This document shows positions 1 through 8,420 of a DNA stretch of 15,000 nucleotides, piece after piece. Location: the NCBI GenBank assembly GCA_963170055.1, contig CAUJGJ010000185.1, positions 841,775 to 856,774 of the forward strand, in the 5' to 3' direction. The notes under the pieces are model-generated. The model did not search any database and was not told where the DNA came from. It saw only the letters and a program-made list of their open reading frames with translations. The translations under genes were made by a program, and so were the position numbers. Every line of letters begins with the position of its first letter. Position 1 is the first letter of the stretch. The stretch is from Halisarca cf. caerulea. Taxonomy: Eukaryota > Porifera > Demospongiae > Chondrillida > Halisarcidae.

Positions 1-11
1 TTCATCATTAC

Positions 12-148
12 CTGTATTGACCCCAGTGTGCCAGAGGCTCTGACGACGTAGGGGTGTGTCTCGGGTGTTGCTGAAGGGGCGTGTAGAAGGAAGGGGACGT
101 CCCTGTTGTGCTCCAGCAGGATGGGCCTGCTCTGCAGCTCCCAAAGGT
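12..148 (-). CDS. Exon 2 of unidentified minus-strand gene
   Basis: This is an internal coding exon on the minus strand. It is preceded by a good acceptor (TTTACTGCAG, just right of 148) and followed by a strong donor (CAG then GTAATG, just left of 12). The 137-nt exon completes the phase-1 codon left by the exon at 1684-1993. It reads DLWELQSRPILLEHNRDVPF at the junction and ends ...VVRASGTLGSIQ in phase 0, with no stop. I do not recognise the family; no catalytic motif, membrane segment or signal peptide is visible. The exon is much more GC-rich than its upstream partner. Another frame is also open across the exon, so the chosen frame depends on the phase match with the first exon. The gene continues beyond the left edge. 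Confidence 0.7.
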
Positions 149-203
149 CTGCAGTAAATCACAGATGCAAACCACAACTAATACATGCAACCAACGCAAC
201 ACA

Positions 204-305
204 TAAACCGTACAGCAAGAAACACAGGTGGCATCCAACACACAGCACACAGGTGACATCCAACACACAGCACTCAGGTGACATCCAACACACAGCACAC
301 ACAGG
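204..305. repeat. 25-bp tandem repeat, about 3.5 copies
   Basis: The unit is roughly ACAGGTGACATCCAACACAC followed by AGCAC. Three near-identical copies and a partial copy are visible, with single-base differences (GTGGC versus GTGAC, ACACAG versus ACTCAG). It lies in the minus-strand gene's intron. Confidence 0.8.
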
Positions 306-319
306 TAAAATCAAGTATG

Positions 320-672
320 AAGTGAAACTTCTCTAATCTGCCAGCCACTGGGACTAGAGAAAATGTTAGATTACAAGGTTGTTGGATTATGCAGTGTCTA
401 TGAGCAAATTCTAATATAATGGTGACTGTACCTCATGAGATGGTTAAATTAGAGAGAATGTCGGATTAGAGTGTCGGATTAGAGTGTCAGATTAGAGAGA
501 GTGTTGGATTAGAGAGAGTGTCGGATTAGAGAGAGTGTCGGATTAGAGAGAGTGTCGGATTAGAGAGAGTGTCGGATTAGAGAAAGTGTCAGATTAGAGA
601 GTGTCGGATTAGAGAGAGTGTCGGATTAGAGAGTGTTGGATTAGAGAGTGGCGGATAACAGAGGCTCTGCTG
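320..672. mobile_element. Decayed pogo/Tigger-like MITE with internal tandem array
   Basis: The left end reads AAGTGAAACTTCTCTAATCT and the reverse complement of the right end reads CAGCAGAGCCTCTGTTATCC. Both match the CAGTxxAACCTCTxxxATCC pattern of pogo/Tigger-type ends seen at 4341-4675. Much of the interior (about 441-655) is a tandem array of a 17-bp unit (TCGGATTAGAGAGAGTG), with some 13-15-bp shortened units. The reverse complement of the unit contains CTCTAATCCGA, so the array looks like an amplified copy of the terminal repeat. There is no transposase. The TA target duplication is clear only on the right. Confidence 0.55.
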
Positions 673-810
673 TATGTACTACGTATGTAGCACATACCAT
701 CATACACAGGTATCCATGATACAATGCACACAGACGAAAATTGCCATTAGAGCTGCTTTAGAAACAAATTGTCACTATTTTCCACAGGGCTGATTTTAAA
801 CAGGTCACAT

Positions 811-1069
811 GCTCAGTACAGCATTGCCAGCTGGTGCAAGTGTGCTCAGTACAGCATTGCCAGCTGGTGCAAGTGTGCTCAGTACAGCATTGCCAGCTGG
901 TGCAAGTGTGCTCAGTACAGCATTGCCAGCTGGTGCAAGTGTGCTCAGTACAGCATTGCCAGCTGGTGCAAGTGTGCTCAGTACAGCATTGCCAGCTGGT
1001 GCAAGTGTGCTCAGTACAGCATTGCCAGCTGGTGCAAGTGTGCTCAGTACAGCATTGCCAGCTGGTGCA
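811..1069. repeat. 33-bp tandem repeat, eight identical copies
   Basis: GCTCAGTACAGCATTGCCAG begins every 33 bp at 811, 844, 877, 910, 943, 976, 1009 and 1042. The full unit adds CTGGTGCAAGTGT. I see no substitutions between copies. Because 33 is a multiple of three and the unit lacks stops, several frames stay open across it; these are not taken as genes. Confidence 0.95.
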
Positions 1070-1162
1070 TTAGGGACAGTTGAAGTATATATAAATGATG
1101 CCAGAAATTTGATGGTCAATTCCTTTAATGAGAAGAAATAAATATTAGGAATTACGTAAATT

Positions 1163-1330
1163 GAAACTTGCTAAGTACGTACCTCAAAGGGGACACAAAC
1201 TCAGCACTTCTTATCAGAGGTACTTACTATCAGGGTTGGTTTATGTACATGAGGTATACACAGGGACAGAATGAGGAGTACTTACTATCCAGGAGTGTGT
1301 ACTAAACCAGGTAATTACTAAGCAAGTTCT
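1163..1330. mobile_element. Dispersed repeat family R, copy 1
   Basis: The ends are inverted relative to each other: GAAACTTGCTAAGTA on the left and TTACTAAGCAAGTTC on the right. The interior (ATGTACATGAGGTATACACA, then GGGACAGAATGAGGAGTACT) is nearly identical to 11357-11405. It is probably a nonautonomous element of pogo-like type, because the fuller copy at 11176 starts CAGTAGAAC. No coding capacity. Confidence 0.7.
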
Positions 1331-1683
1331 ATAATAATAACAATCCACATCAACAAGCAATCCAGCAGAGCTCGAGGTTGCATGTTGTCTACTATAGCAC
1401 TGATAGAATAGGAGCACTATTCCTACAAAAGCACACCAGTTATGTAGCTTTACTGAATAATATCTCACACACAAATGTCAGAAAAAGTGTTGACATTAAT
1501 AATGTATTTTTTTTCTTCTTTTAAAATAATAATAATGGACTTAATCAAAATTAATCATAATTAATTATATTTCCAACAAACTATAATAGAATCAGATCTA
1601 GATGACAAATAGTTAAATAAATAAAACTCGGAGCACACGTGAGACCGTCCATCTAAAAGACACGACAACAAACATAGCCATAC

Positions 1684-1993
1684 CTGCTCGGCTGAGGATT
1701 TTGTCTTCCTCCTTTGCTGTTGTCTGGTTTATCCAACTGAAGAAGAATCCTCTTGGCGCCACGAGAAGGTTGCATTTCGCGTCCAAATTAACAAAAGAAA
1801 ATTCTTTAATTTGGCTGGTTAGAATACACAGTAAGCAAGAATGATCATTGTCCGCGAGTAGGGCAACTGCTGGTGATGATTCCATTGGCCTAGCAAGGAG
1901 GGTTTGAAATGGAAACCAATTGTTTTCAATTTCGTCATCCGGACGGATGGTTTCCATACTCAATCTATCCCACTCAATTGGAACCGAGAGCAT
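1684..1993 (-). CDS. First coding exon of unidentified minus-strand gene
   Basis: This exon begins at the ATG at 1993-1991 and reads 103 codons plus one base to a donor (GCAG then GTATGG). It begins MLSVPIEWDRLSMETIRPDD and includes hydrophobic, beta-strand-like segments such as HSCLLCILTSQIKEFSFVNL and LLVAPRGFFFSWIN. The second ATG (codon 13, 1957-1955) has the better Kozak context (A at -3, G at +4) and may be the real start. The phase-1 end matches exon 12-148. Alternating short beta-like stretches could suit the start of a propeller-type scaffold, but no family is recognised and no function is claimed. It lies head-to-head with the LRCH gene. Confidence 0.65.
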
Positions 1994-2277
1994 ACATGCC
2001 GGTGCAATACAGAAAGTAATACCCTATGTATTCCATATAAATGTAATACAAAAGTTCAATTATTACGCGATGAATGGTTCTCAGACCACAACGTGACCTA
2101 AGAAAATTTGAGGAATTCTCATTTAGTGACGGAAAGGCGTAGAACCTGGTGCATGCCTTCAGCGAGGGTGCGTGGTTTCTTTGTAGAGTGTACTTTAGAG
2201 TGTAATTGTCAGTTTTTGACTTGGTTTACCCTTCCATCAGAGAGGATATTATCACCCAGTTCCTTCACTCTTCCAAG
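1994..2277. promoter_or_regulatory. Putative bidirectional promoter between divergent genes
   Basis: This 284-bp spacer separates the minus-strand ATG from the LRCH ATG and must contain both 5' UTRs and core promoters. A TATA-like ATATAAAT lies near 2034-2041, and ACGTGACCT (2091-2099) and GTGACGG are possible factor sites. AAGATGGCG spans the LRCH start codon and matches the YY1-type motif often found at animal start sites. It contains none of the microsatellites or MITEs that fill the rest of the window. Transcription start sites cannot be placed from sequence alone. Confidence 0.55.
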
Positions 2278-2419
2278 ATGGCGCACGGAACGGTCAGCCT
2301 GGACAGAGTTATCGATAAGGCGGACCACACGGGCGTCCTTTCCCTCTCTGGAAGAAATTTGAGACAGTTTCCGATGTCAGCACAAGATTTATCAGACCTT
2401 CAAGACACGTTAGAAGCAG
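2278..2419 (+). CDS. LRCH: LRCH-family protein, exon 1 (residues 1-47)
   Basis: This exon encodes the N-terminus, starting MAHGTVSLDRVIDKADHTGV and continuing LSLSGRNLRQFP...DLSDLQDTLEA. The order 'xGVLSLSGRxLRxFP ... DLxD' is the conserved lead-in of LRCH proteins before the leucine-rich repeats. The ATG has a strong Kozak context (CCAAGATGG) and is the first ATG in this frame; the frame is open upstream but only through a TTG. The exon ends in phase 1 at GCAG followed by GTTCGA. The split G joins AC of exon 2 to give Asp48 of the DISRN motif. LRCH proteins are actin- and membrane-cortex-associated scaffolds; mammalian LRCH1 and LRCH3 bind DOCK-family exchange factors (family knowledge). Confidence 0.92.
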
Positions 2420-2527
2420 GTTCGACCGAACAGACAGGATTGTGTGTTTGTGAGGTTGAAAGTGTATACCCTTTAGGAAATGAATGTGAAATTGGTCTAA
2501 TTTGTCCTTATCTATATCATTCTGGTG

Positions 2528-2528
<1 letters not shown>

Positions 2529-2576
<48 letters not shown>
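2529..2576. repeat. (TG)n microsatellite
   Basis: An uninterrupted run of about 24 TG dinucleotides about 110 bp downstream of the exon 1 donor. Confidence 0.97.
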
Positions 2577-2577
<1 letters not shown>

Positions 2578-2908
2578 TGCACATGTGTATATGTATAACC
2601 CAAAATTGAGTGACAGTGTTATACGTGTAGACGTACATACATAAGTGTGTGTATAGATTTTCATCTTTGTCAGAACAAACCCAATTTCACACAAGAATGC
2701 CTATTGCCTCCTCCCACAACCCACCCATTTCCTAGTCCAGCCCCATCGTTACTTCCCCTCCACATAAGCATATAACGTATGTTGATGCCACTGGTCCAAC
2801 CTCCCTGACCAGTGACCAGTTTATAAATGTGGAGGAGGTGGAGGTCTGGCCTACGTGAGATTGCCCATTCCCCCATCTGAGACTATTGGTATTGTAATGT
2901 CTGGTATT

Positions 2909-3045
2909 GTAGTCTCACCACCATCCTCACCCCCTGTAGTCTCACCACCATCCTCACCCCCTGTAGTCTCACCACCATCCTCACCCCCTGTAGTCTCACC
3001 ACCATCCTCACCCCCTGTAGTCTCACCACCATCCTCACCCCCTGT
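2909..3045. repeat. 27-bp tandem repeat, five copies
   Basis: Five essentially identical units of GTAGTCTCACCACCATCCTC plus ACCCCCT. One frame reads VVSPPSSPP repeated, but it lies inside intron 1 with no support as an exon. Confidence 0.93.
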
Positions 3046-3099
3046 ATGACACTTTTATGAAGCATATACCGAGAATGTTTGTAAATACACATGTTCATA

Positions 3100-3184
3100 T
3101 GGTGAGGAGTGAGCTGTGGGGATAGGGTGAGGAATGAGCTGTGGGGGTGGGGTGAGGAATGAGCTGTGGGGGTGGGGTGAGGTA
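3100..3184. repeat. 25-bp G-rich tandem repeat, about three copies
   Basis: Units of GGTGAGGAATGAGCTGTGGG plus a short G-rich tail, with slight length variation between copies. Confidence 0.8.
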
Positions 3185-3245
3185 CGTACATTGACCCTGT
3201 GTGTAGTATCATTCTACAGTGATCAAATTTACCTGCATACGTACG

Positions 3246-3291
3246 TATGTGTAACACTGTATGTGTAACACTGTATGTGTAACACTGTATG
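3246..3291. repeat. 14-bp tandem repeat, three copies
   Basis: Three tandem units of TATGTGTAACACTG, just upstream of the 525-bp MITE. Confidence 0.85.
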
Positions 3292-3318
3292 TGCATGAGA
3301 GACATTTGTGTTTATATA

Positions 3319-3843
3319 CCGTATGCGTTGAATGTTTCGCGCGGTTTTAGTTTCGCGAATTTCGCGAATGAAGGGCAGGTCGCGAAACTATAATTCGCGA
3401 AAAGTCTCCCTCCCTAGGCCACCTTGGGGCAAATCGATGGATCGCCTACGCTTATCGGTAATGCGACACGTTAGACATCTATTGTGCCTCAGAAATAGCG
3501 AGCAGAGACACGAAATAGTCCGTACGCGGCAAGTGTCCAACAATGGCATTGTTCTTCGCTGTAACTGCAAACGGATCTTCTCGGTTGCCTAACTATAACT
3601 CGCGTTCACACGAAAGAACATCCCATCCTTAGGACTCCTTATAAATGTGAAACTCACGAGTATATATATAGCTATATATATATTTCAAAGTACATCTTTC
3701 TAGGTAACACCTTGCCTAGCACATGATACCATTATTACACTTTCACACTTTGAAACGTGGCGCTCGCGAAACTAAAAACGCGAATAAAACAGAAATCAGT
3801 GATTCGCGAAACTAAAACCGCGCGAAACATTCAACGCATACGG
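3319..3843. mobile_element. 525-bp MITE with perfect 42-bp terminal inverted repeats
   Basis: The first 42 bases (from CCGTATGCGTTGAATGTTTC) and the last 42 (ending GAAACATTCAACGCATACGG) are exact reverse complements. TTCGCGAA or CGCGAAAC motifs recur in both subterminal regions, as expected of transposase-binding sites. The left flank is TA and the right flank TG, so a TA duplication is only half preserved. The interior has no credible transposase; the short open frames across it are unsupported. This is a nonautonomous DNA transposon of unassigned superfamily. Confidence 0.9.
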
Positions 3844-4049
3844 TGTGTACATAATATGATCCTGAACTGCCGTGAGTGCACTGATGATTTGTTTGTATGT
3901 TTTGACTCAACAGAAGTAGACACTTAAGTGGTTGCTAGGGAGTGGTGGCTCATGTGGGGATGGTGTCCATTCAGTCACATGACAGTCATGTGAATTCAGT
4001 TACATAGTGTTACAGATACATATGTATTTGATTTGGGCATGTGAGCCTT

Positions 4050-4170
4050 ATCTGTGCATATGTATGTATGTATGTACCTTGCTTTACACACACATACGTA
4101 CGTATGTATGTACATTGGTGCGTAGGTGTGTGTGTGTGTGTGTACATACATACGTACGTACGTATACGTA

Positions 4171-4233
<63 letters not shown>
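4050..4233. repeat. TACGTA/TATG array joined to (GT)n
   Basis: Imperfect TATG and TACG tetranucleotides (about 4058-4165) contain a short (GT)n at 4127-4143. They run into a long (GT)n of about 29 units (4176-4233). The whole stretch alternates pyrimidine and purine almost perfectly. Confidence 0.92.
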
Positions 4234-4235
<2 letters not shown>

Positions 4236-4340
4236 AGGTTCATATTTGGAAGGTTATTTGTATGTACGTACATGCAGTACAATGTCATACCAAATCTACC
4301 TTTGTTACATATCTGATGTACATACGTACACACTTGTATA

Positions 4341-4675
4341 CAGTAGAACCTCGCATATCCGGCCCCCGTAGTTACGGGCACCTCACTCAACCGGGCAGTG
4401 TTTCATGCATGTACTCCTATTATCAGTGCTAATGTGAACTACATTATGGATCTATAGCTGCACCATGTGGTGTGTGTGCATGTGTAGAATCAGGTAAAAT
4501 GACTGGTAGAAAGCATCCACTTGTACTGCTTAAAGGAAATTAAAGAAAAAAGAATATTTAAAGTGTGTAATGTCTCAAAGTCTACACAGGTAGTAGAGGA
4601 TTCATACTTACGGGCACTTTCACAATTACGGGCACCCCTTGGTCCCAAACTGCCCGGATATGAGAGGTTGCACTG
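4341..4675. mobile_element. 335-bp pogo/Tigger-like MITE
   Basis: The left terminus CAGTAGAACCTCGCATATCC and the reverse complement of the right terminus, CAGTGCAACCTCTCATATCC, agree at 19 of the first 22 positions when extended to CCGG. The element is flanked by TA on both sides (4339-4340, 4676-4677), the target duplication of the Tc1/mariner/pogo superfamily. The subterminal regions repeat TTACGGGCAC. There is no transposase frame. The ends resemble those proposed at 320-672 and 6832-7205. Confidence 0.85.
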
Positions 4676-4694
4676 TACTCACTATCAGTACTAG

Positions 4695-4786
4695 TCTGTG
4701 TACTGCACATGAGGTAGGGACAGGGTGAGGAGTATGTACTAATCTGTGTACTGCACATGAGGTAGGGACAGAGTGAGAAGTGTGCA
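4695..4786. repeat. 48-bp tandem duplication, related to family R
   Basis: Two units of TCTGTGTACTGCACATGAGG followed by TAGGGACAG(G/A)GTGAG. The CATGAGGTA...GGGACAG...TGAGGAGTA core resembles the interior of family R copies at 1163-1330 and 11176-11448, so this is probably a degenerate relative. Confidence 0.7.
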
Positions 4787-4790
4787 CATA

Positions 4791-4827
4791 CGTACGTATG
4801 TATGTATGTATGTATGTATGTATGTAC
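4791..4827. repeat. (TATG)n microsatellite
   Basis: A TACGTACGTATG start leads into about six TATG units. Confidence 0.9.
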
Positions 4828-4974
4828 TTGCTAATTATTGTAGCATTGTTGAAGAGCATTTGTGGGTGCTCACTGAGCACATTCAACCGTCTTATCTGTC
4901 TACAGTTGTGGCATTTCCAGTGTTCATCTTATGTCCTCTGTGTGTGTCTGTTTTCCTATCTACCTCTGTGTGTA

Positions 4975-4978
<4 letters not shown>

Positions 4979-5051
<73 letters not shown>
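4979..5051. repeat. (TG)n microsatellite with one interruption
   Basis: About 36 TG units with a single A interruption near 5011. Confidence 0.97.
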
Positions 5052-5054
<3 letters not shown>

Positions 5055-5200
5055 GAGAGATACATATGCATACATACACATCCGTTTTATACGTGTACGT
5101 ACATAAGTGCATACATACGTGTGAACAGTATAAAACAAAAAAATGTATGTATTCTGTGATACCTTTAAAGTGTAGAACTCCTGAGAGTGAAAATGAGTGC

Positions 5201-5515
5201 TAATGTACGTACGTATGTACTCCGCATGTATGGGCGTATGTACTCCGCATGTATGGGCGTACGTATCTGTTGAATATCTTCTCGTCAGCCTCCAATCTAA
5301 TCCAGCATGCGTACGTATGCATGTAAAATTTGTGTACGTATTTGGTAGCTGAGGCTGTGGATCATGTCTCTTGTAGCTGTCGAGGCTGAAGTGATGGTGA
5401 ATGTGGTGAGGATGAAGGGGGTATAATTTTAGACATGTTGAATACATACGTACGTATGTACGTATGTACGTATGTATGTACCTGCATATGTACATCATCA
5501 TAGACATAAATACGT
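5201..5515. repeat. TACGTA-rich stretch with 24-bp duplication
   Basis: It contains a 24-bp tandem duplication (TATGTACTCCGCATGTATGG plus GCG) near 5214-5261, and a dense TACGTACGTATG block at 5445-5480. The sequence between (5262-5440) is unremarkable. Confidence 0.75.
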
Positions 5516-5904
5516 ACAATGCATCACAAGTTGCTTGCAGCTTCAGCTTTAGGCACTAGTATGATTTGTACTAAATATAGGTTTCACTAATCATCAAATG
5601 CATGCATGATTTTCCTACAGAAAGTATTAAACTTTAGAAAGGAAGGCATGCTGAACCAACATGCCTTAAGATACATACCTGGGAGAACACTGCACTGCCT
5701 GTGTTCCTGCATGTGTATAACCCCATGTGCTATTGTCTCGAGGCATCCATTACGTCATTCATAGCAATCATTGTATCCCATTTCCATGCGTTCTTAGCTA
5801 TGGTTGGTATGTATTGTGTGCAGTGTTCCATTCCTAGTACCATTGAATGCTACTTCAATTTCCTATTGCTCCAATCTCTACTGTGCCCATTGATTCAGCA
5901 GCTG

Positions 5905-6232
5905 AGGTAGCTACTGAGGCTAGACACCCTAGGTAGCTACTGAGGCTGGACACCCTAGGTAGCTCCTGAGGCTAGACACCCTAGGTAGCTCCTAAGGCTA
6001 GACACCCTAGGTAGCTCCTGAGGCTGGACACCCTAGGTAGCTACTGAGGCTAGACACCCTTAGGTAGCTACTGAGGCTAGACACCCTAGGTAGCTCCTGA
6101 GGCTAGACACCCTAGGTAGCTCCTGAGGCTAGACACCCTAGGTAGCTACTGAGGCTGGACACCCTAGGTAGCTACTGAGGCTAGACACCCTAGGTAGCTC
6201 CTGAGGCTAGACACCCTTAGGTAGCTATTGAG
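5905..6232. repeat. 26-bp tandem repeat, about 12.5 copies
   Basis: The unit is AGGTAGCTCCTGAGGCTAGA plus CACCCT. Copies vary at two main sites (CTAC/CTCC and CTAGAC/CTGGAC). The sixth and twelfth copies carry an extra T before the next unit. Confidence 0.95.
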
Positions 6233-6244
6233 TACACACATACG

Positions 6245-6345
6245 TACTTCTTATCAGGACTGGTTCAGGTACTGTACACACGATAGGAACAAAACAACAA
6301 GTTTGTACTATCCAGGGGTGTATCTACCAAACCTGTCCCACCTGT
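6245..6345. repeat. Degenerate family R remnant
   Basis: CTTCTTATCAGGACTGGTTC and GTACTATCCAGGGGTGTATC, then ACCAAACC, follow the same order as the matching segments of family R copies at 1163 and 11176. The middle has diverged. Confidence 0.5.
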
Positions 6346-6734
6346 ACCTCTATCAAGTTCAACTTGTCTGAGGTAGCATCCCCTGACATCAGGCAATGCC
6401 ATGCTGTCTCCTGTCAGGGGCCAGTGGTGTTGCTCGTGTATGGCTTCTACACTGTTTATGACTCTGAAACTTCTCTAGACTGGGAAGGCCTTTAGCAAGA
6501 TGAAGTCTACTTCACAGAGCACCCAGTACATGCTTCTATGGCTTCTGATTAGCACCCATCATTCAGAGCCCACACTATGTACTTATCACTGCATTGACTC
6601 CATTCAATCTGTACTTGAATGCATGCATACATACGTACATACATAGGTGTACGTACGTACATGTGTTTATTGTGTAGCCATATTGTGTGTTTGTACTGTA
6701 TGTATGTACATAGTATGTATAAGTGTAAGTACGT

Positions 6735-6816
6735 CAGGGTTTTATCTGTGGGGGGGGGGGGGGGGGGGTCGCTGGGTATGGTTCCCCCAAAACATTTGAC
6801 CTCAGATAAAACCCTG
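6735..6816. mobile_element. 82-bp inverted-repeat element containing a G19 run
   Basis: CAGGGTTTTATCTG (6735-6748) is an exact reverse complement of CAGATAAAACCCTG (6803-6816). Directly inside the left arm are 19 consecutive G residues (6750-6768), and a CCCCC run lies near the right arm. The CAGGG...CCCTG ends suit a small hAT-like MITE, but no 8-bp target duplication is visible. Confidence 0.65.
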
Positions 6817-6831
6817 TACATGTACAGTGTA

Positions 6832-7205
6832 CAGTGTAACCTCTCACATCCAAGCCTCTGTGATTCAGTCACACCGTCTAAACAGACCATTCTGTTTGAT
6901 CCTAAGAGCCACACGTGTAAATATTGGAGTGAGCCTATCTATTCCGACCACCTCTTTAATTCGGCCAAATTTATTGGTCCTAAGTATTGGTGCCAAGGTG
7001 GCTGTATTGGTGCCAAGGTGGCCGTATTGGTCCCAAGGTGGCCGTATTGGTCCCAAGGTGGCCCTATTGGTCCCAAGGTGGCCGTATTGGTCCCAAGGTG
7101 GCCATATTGGTCCCAAGGTGGCCATATTGGTCCCAAGGTGGCTGTATTGGTCCCAAGGTGGCCATATTGGTCCCAAGGTGGCCATATTGGAGAGGTTTCA
7201 CGGTG
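6832..7205. mobile_element. Pogo-like MITE with internal 20-bp array
   Basis: The left end, CAGTGTAACCTCTCACATCC, is preceded by TA. The reverse complement of the right end, CACCGTGAAACCTCTCCAAT, shares the AACCTCTC core. Between 6986 and 7185 are ten 20-bp units, ATTGGTCCCAAGGTGGCCAT or close variants. On the opposite strand the unit contains CCACCTTGGGACCAAT, which resembles the TTTGGGACCAAGGGG subterminal stretch of the 4341-4675 element. The array therefore seems to have grown from subterminal transposon sequence. The right end is more diverged and its boundary is approximate. Confidence 0.6.
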
Positions 7206-7467
7206 CGTAAGTTAGAAATGACAAAGAATTCACAAATATGTATCTTCATTTCAGAAGCTGTGGGATTATATGTACGTACATTATCACAGTTTTGTGACGG
7301 TTGCCGTCTTACTACTGCGCAGTTGTTAGGCTGTGATTTTCCGTCTACTGAAAAGTTCACAACGGAAGCTCACTTGCAGGGCTTGACAATGTTATTGGTT
7401 GTGAATTCTCATATACTGCTCTGCATGACTGGAGTGGAGTGAATGCTGCATCTGTCTTCACTGTTGG

Positions 7468-7735
7468 AGTATGTGCGTACATACGTACGTATGTATGTAC
7501 ATGTACGTATGTGTATAGCGTCTGTAAATATACACTATGTACGTACGTATGTGTGTAGTGCGTACGTACGTACATATGTACGTACGTACATGTGTAGTGT
7601 GTATGTATGTACGTATGTGTGTACATATGCATGTGCATGTGTATGTATGTACATACATGAACCCAGTGAGTGTACGTACATATGTATATATGTACGTACG
7701 TACATGCATACGTACGTACGTAATGCCTACATGTA
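7468..7735. repeat. TACGTACG/TATG imperfect array
   Basis: Dense GTACGTACGTATG-type tetranucleotide sequence with palindromic TACGTA and GTAC steps throughout, broken by short unique words. Open frames rich in Tyr, Val, Arg and Cys come from the repeat and are not genes. Confidence 0.85.
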
Positions 7736-7827
7736 CCAGATATGTTTTGTATGGGTTCGAAGTACTGCTTGCTCCACTGTGGTGCCTAGCAACCAAAATA
7801 CCAGTGGTAATTTCTGTAGTTTTGATT

Positions 7828-7828
<1 letters not shown>

Positions 7829-7878
<50 letters not shown>

Positions 7879-7918
7879 TGTGTGTGTGTGTGTGTGTGTG
7901 TGTTGTGTGTGTGTGTGC
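7829..7918. repeat. (GT)n microsatellite, interrupted
   Basis: About 90 bp of GT repeat with two or three short interruptions (GTATTGTG, GTTGTG). Confidence 0.97.
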
Positions 7919-8139
7919 AGCGTTTCCTGAATGATCTGTTGATACTTGTACACACAACACCTACTAATCAGTCGTTGGTCACCATGACAACTGTAGGGGG
8001 TACTGGCATGTGTTTATGCACAATGTCTCGATCAGTTCTTCTGTCAAAAGAGTGATTGTTGCTGGGAGGGAGGAGATGGGATTGTCCCTGTCTGAGTGTT
8101 CATCGTTTGTAGGGTAATTTATCTGTCATGTGAACACAT

Positions 8140-8180
8140 GTGACGTACCTACGTATATACGTTTGTACGTACGTACATAA

Positions 8181-8221
<41 letters not shown>

Positions 8222-8420
8222 CACACACACACACACACTCACACTCACATGCACACACACTTCTACTGTACATACGGTACTTACATACGTACATGCTTAT
8301 GTGTGTACTTTGTATGTACAACATACGTACGTATATGTACATATGTACATACATGCATATTGCGTATGTACATGCATGTTTACATACGTACATACGTACG
8401 TTTGTACATATGTGCACATG
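8140..8420. repeat. TACGTA stretch enclosing a (CA)n tract
   Basis: A (CA)n run at about 8182-8260, with GC and TC interruptions, is flanked on both sides by TACGTACGTA and TACATACGTA sequence. It is the only long CA-oriented tract in the window; all the others are GT on this strand. Confidence 0.9.

Larger units (their letters stand above)
149..1683 (-). other. Intron 1 of the minus-strand gene (1535 bp)
   Basis: Inferred intron between the two minus-strand coding exons, with GT at 1683-1682 and AG at 150-149 on the minus strand. It holds a 25-bp tandem repeat, a pogo-like MITE with an internal array, an eight-copy 33-bp array and one copy of a dispersed repeat. The stretch 1333-1620 is AT-rich with no recognisable feature. 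Confidence 0.65.

Noticed and set aside
811..1069. CRISPR-like regular repeats (also 5905-6232 and 6986-7185)
   Set aside because: Units are contiguous with no unique spacers, and the context is eukaryotic.
1904..2362. Plus-strand frames over the promoter and upstream of the LRCH ATG
   Set aside because: One is antisense to the minus-strand first exon; the others use a different frame from LRCH or lack a start before 2278.
2855..3049. Proline-serine repeat protein frame (VVSPPSSPP)
   Set aside because: Generated by the 27-bp tandem repeat inside intron 1; no splice sites that would include it in phase.
4007..4390. Long open frames over GT and TACGTA tracts (also 4773-5159, 7443-8055, 8140-8490, 10429-10637)
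   Set aside because: They are low-complexity Cys-Val, Tyr-Val or His-Thr runs produced by dinucleotide and tetranucleotide repeats, with no conserved sequence.
5701..5910. Hydrophobic 69-codon frame, possibly a small membrane protein
   Set aside because: No conserved features; ends in the 26-bp tandem repeat and lies within intron 1.
7978..7991. RFX X-box-like GTCACCATGACAAC
   Set aside because: Close to the palindromic consensus, but a single intronic match in 15 kb is weak evidence for a regulatory site.
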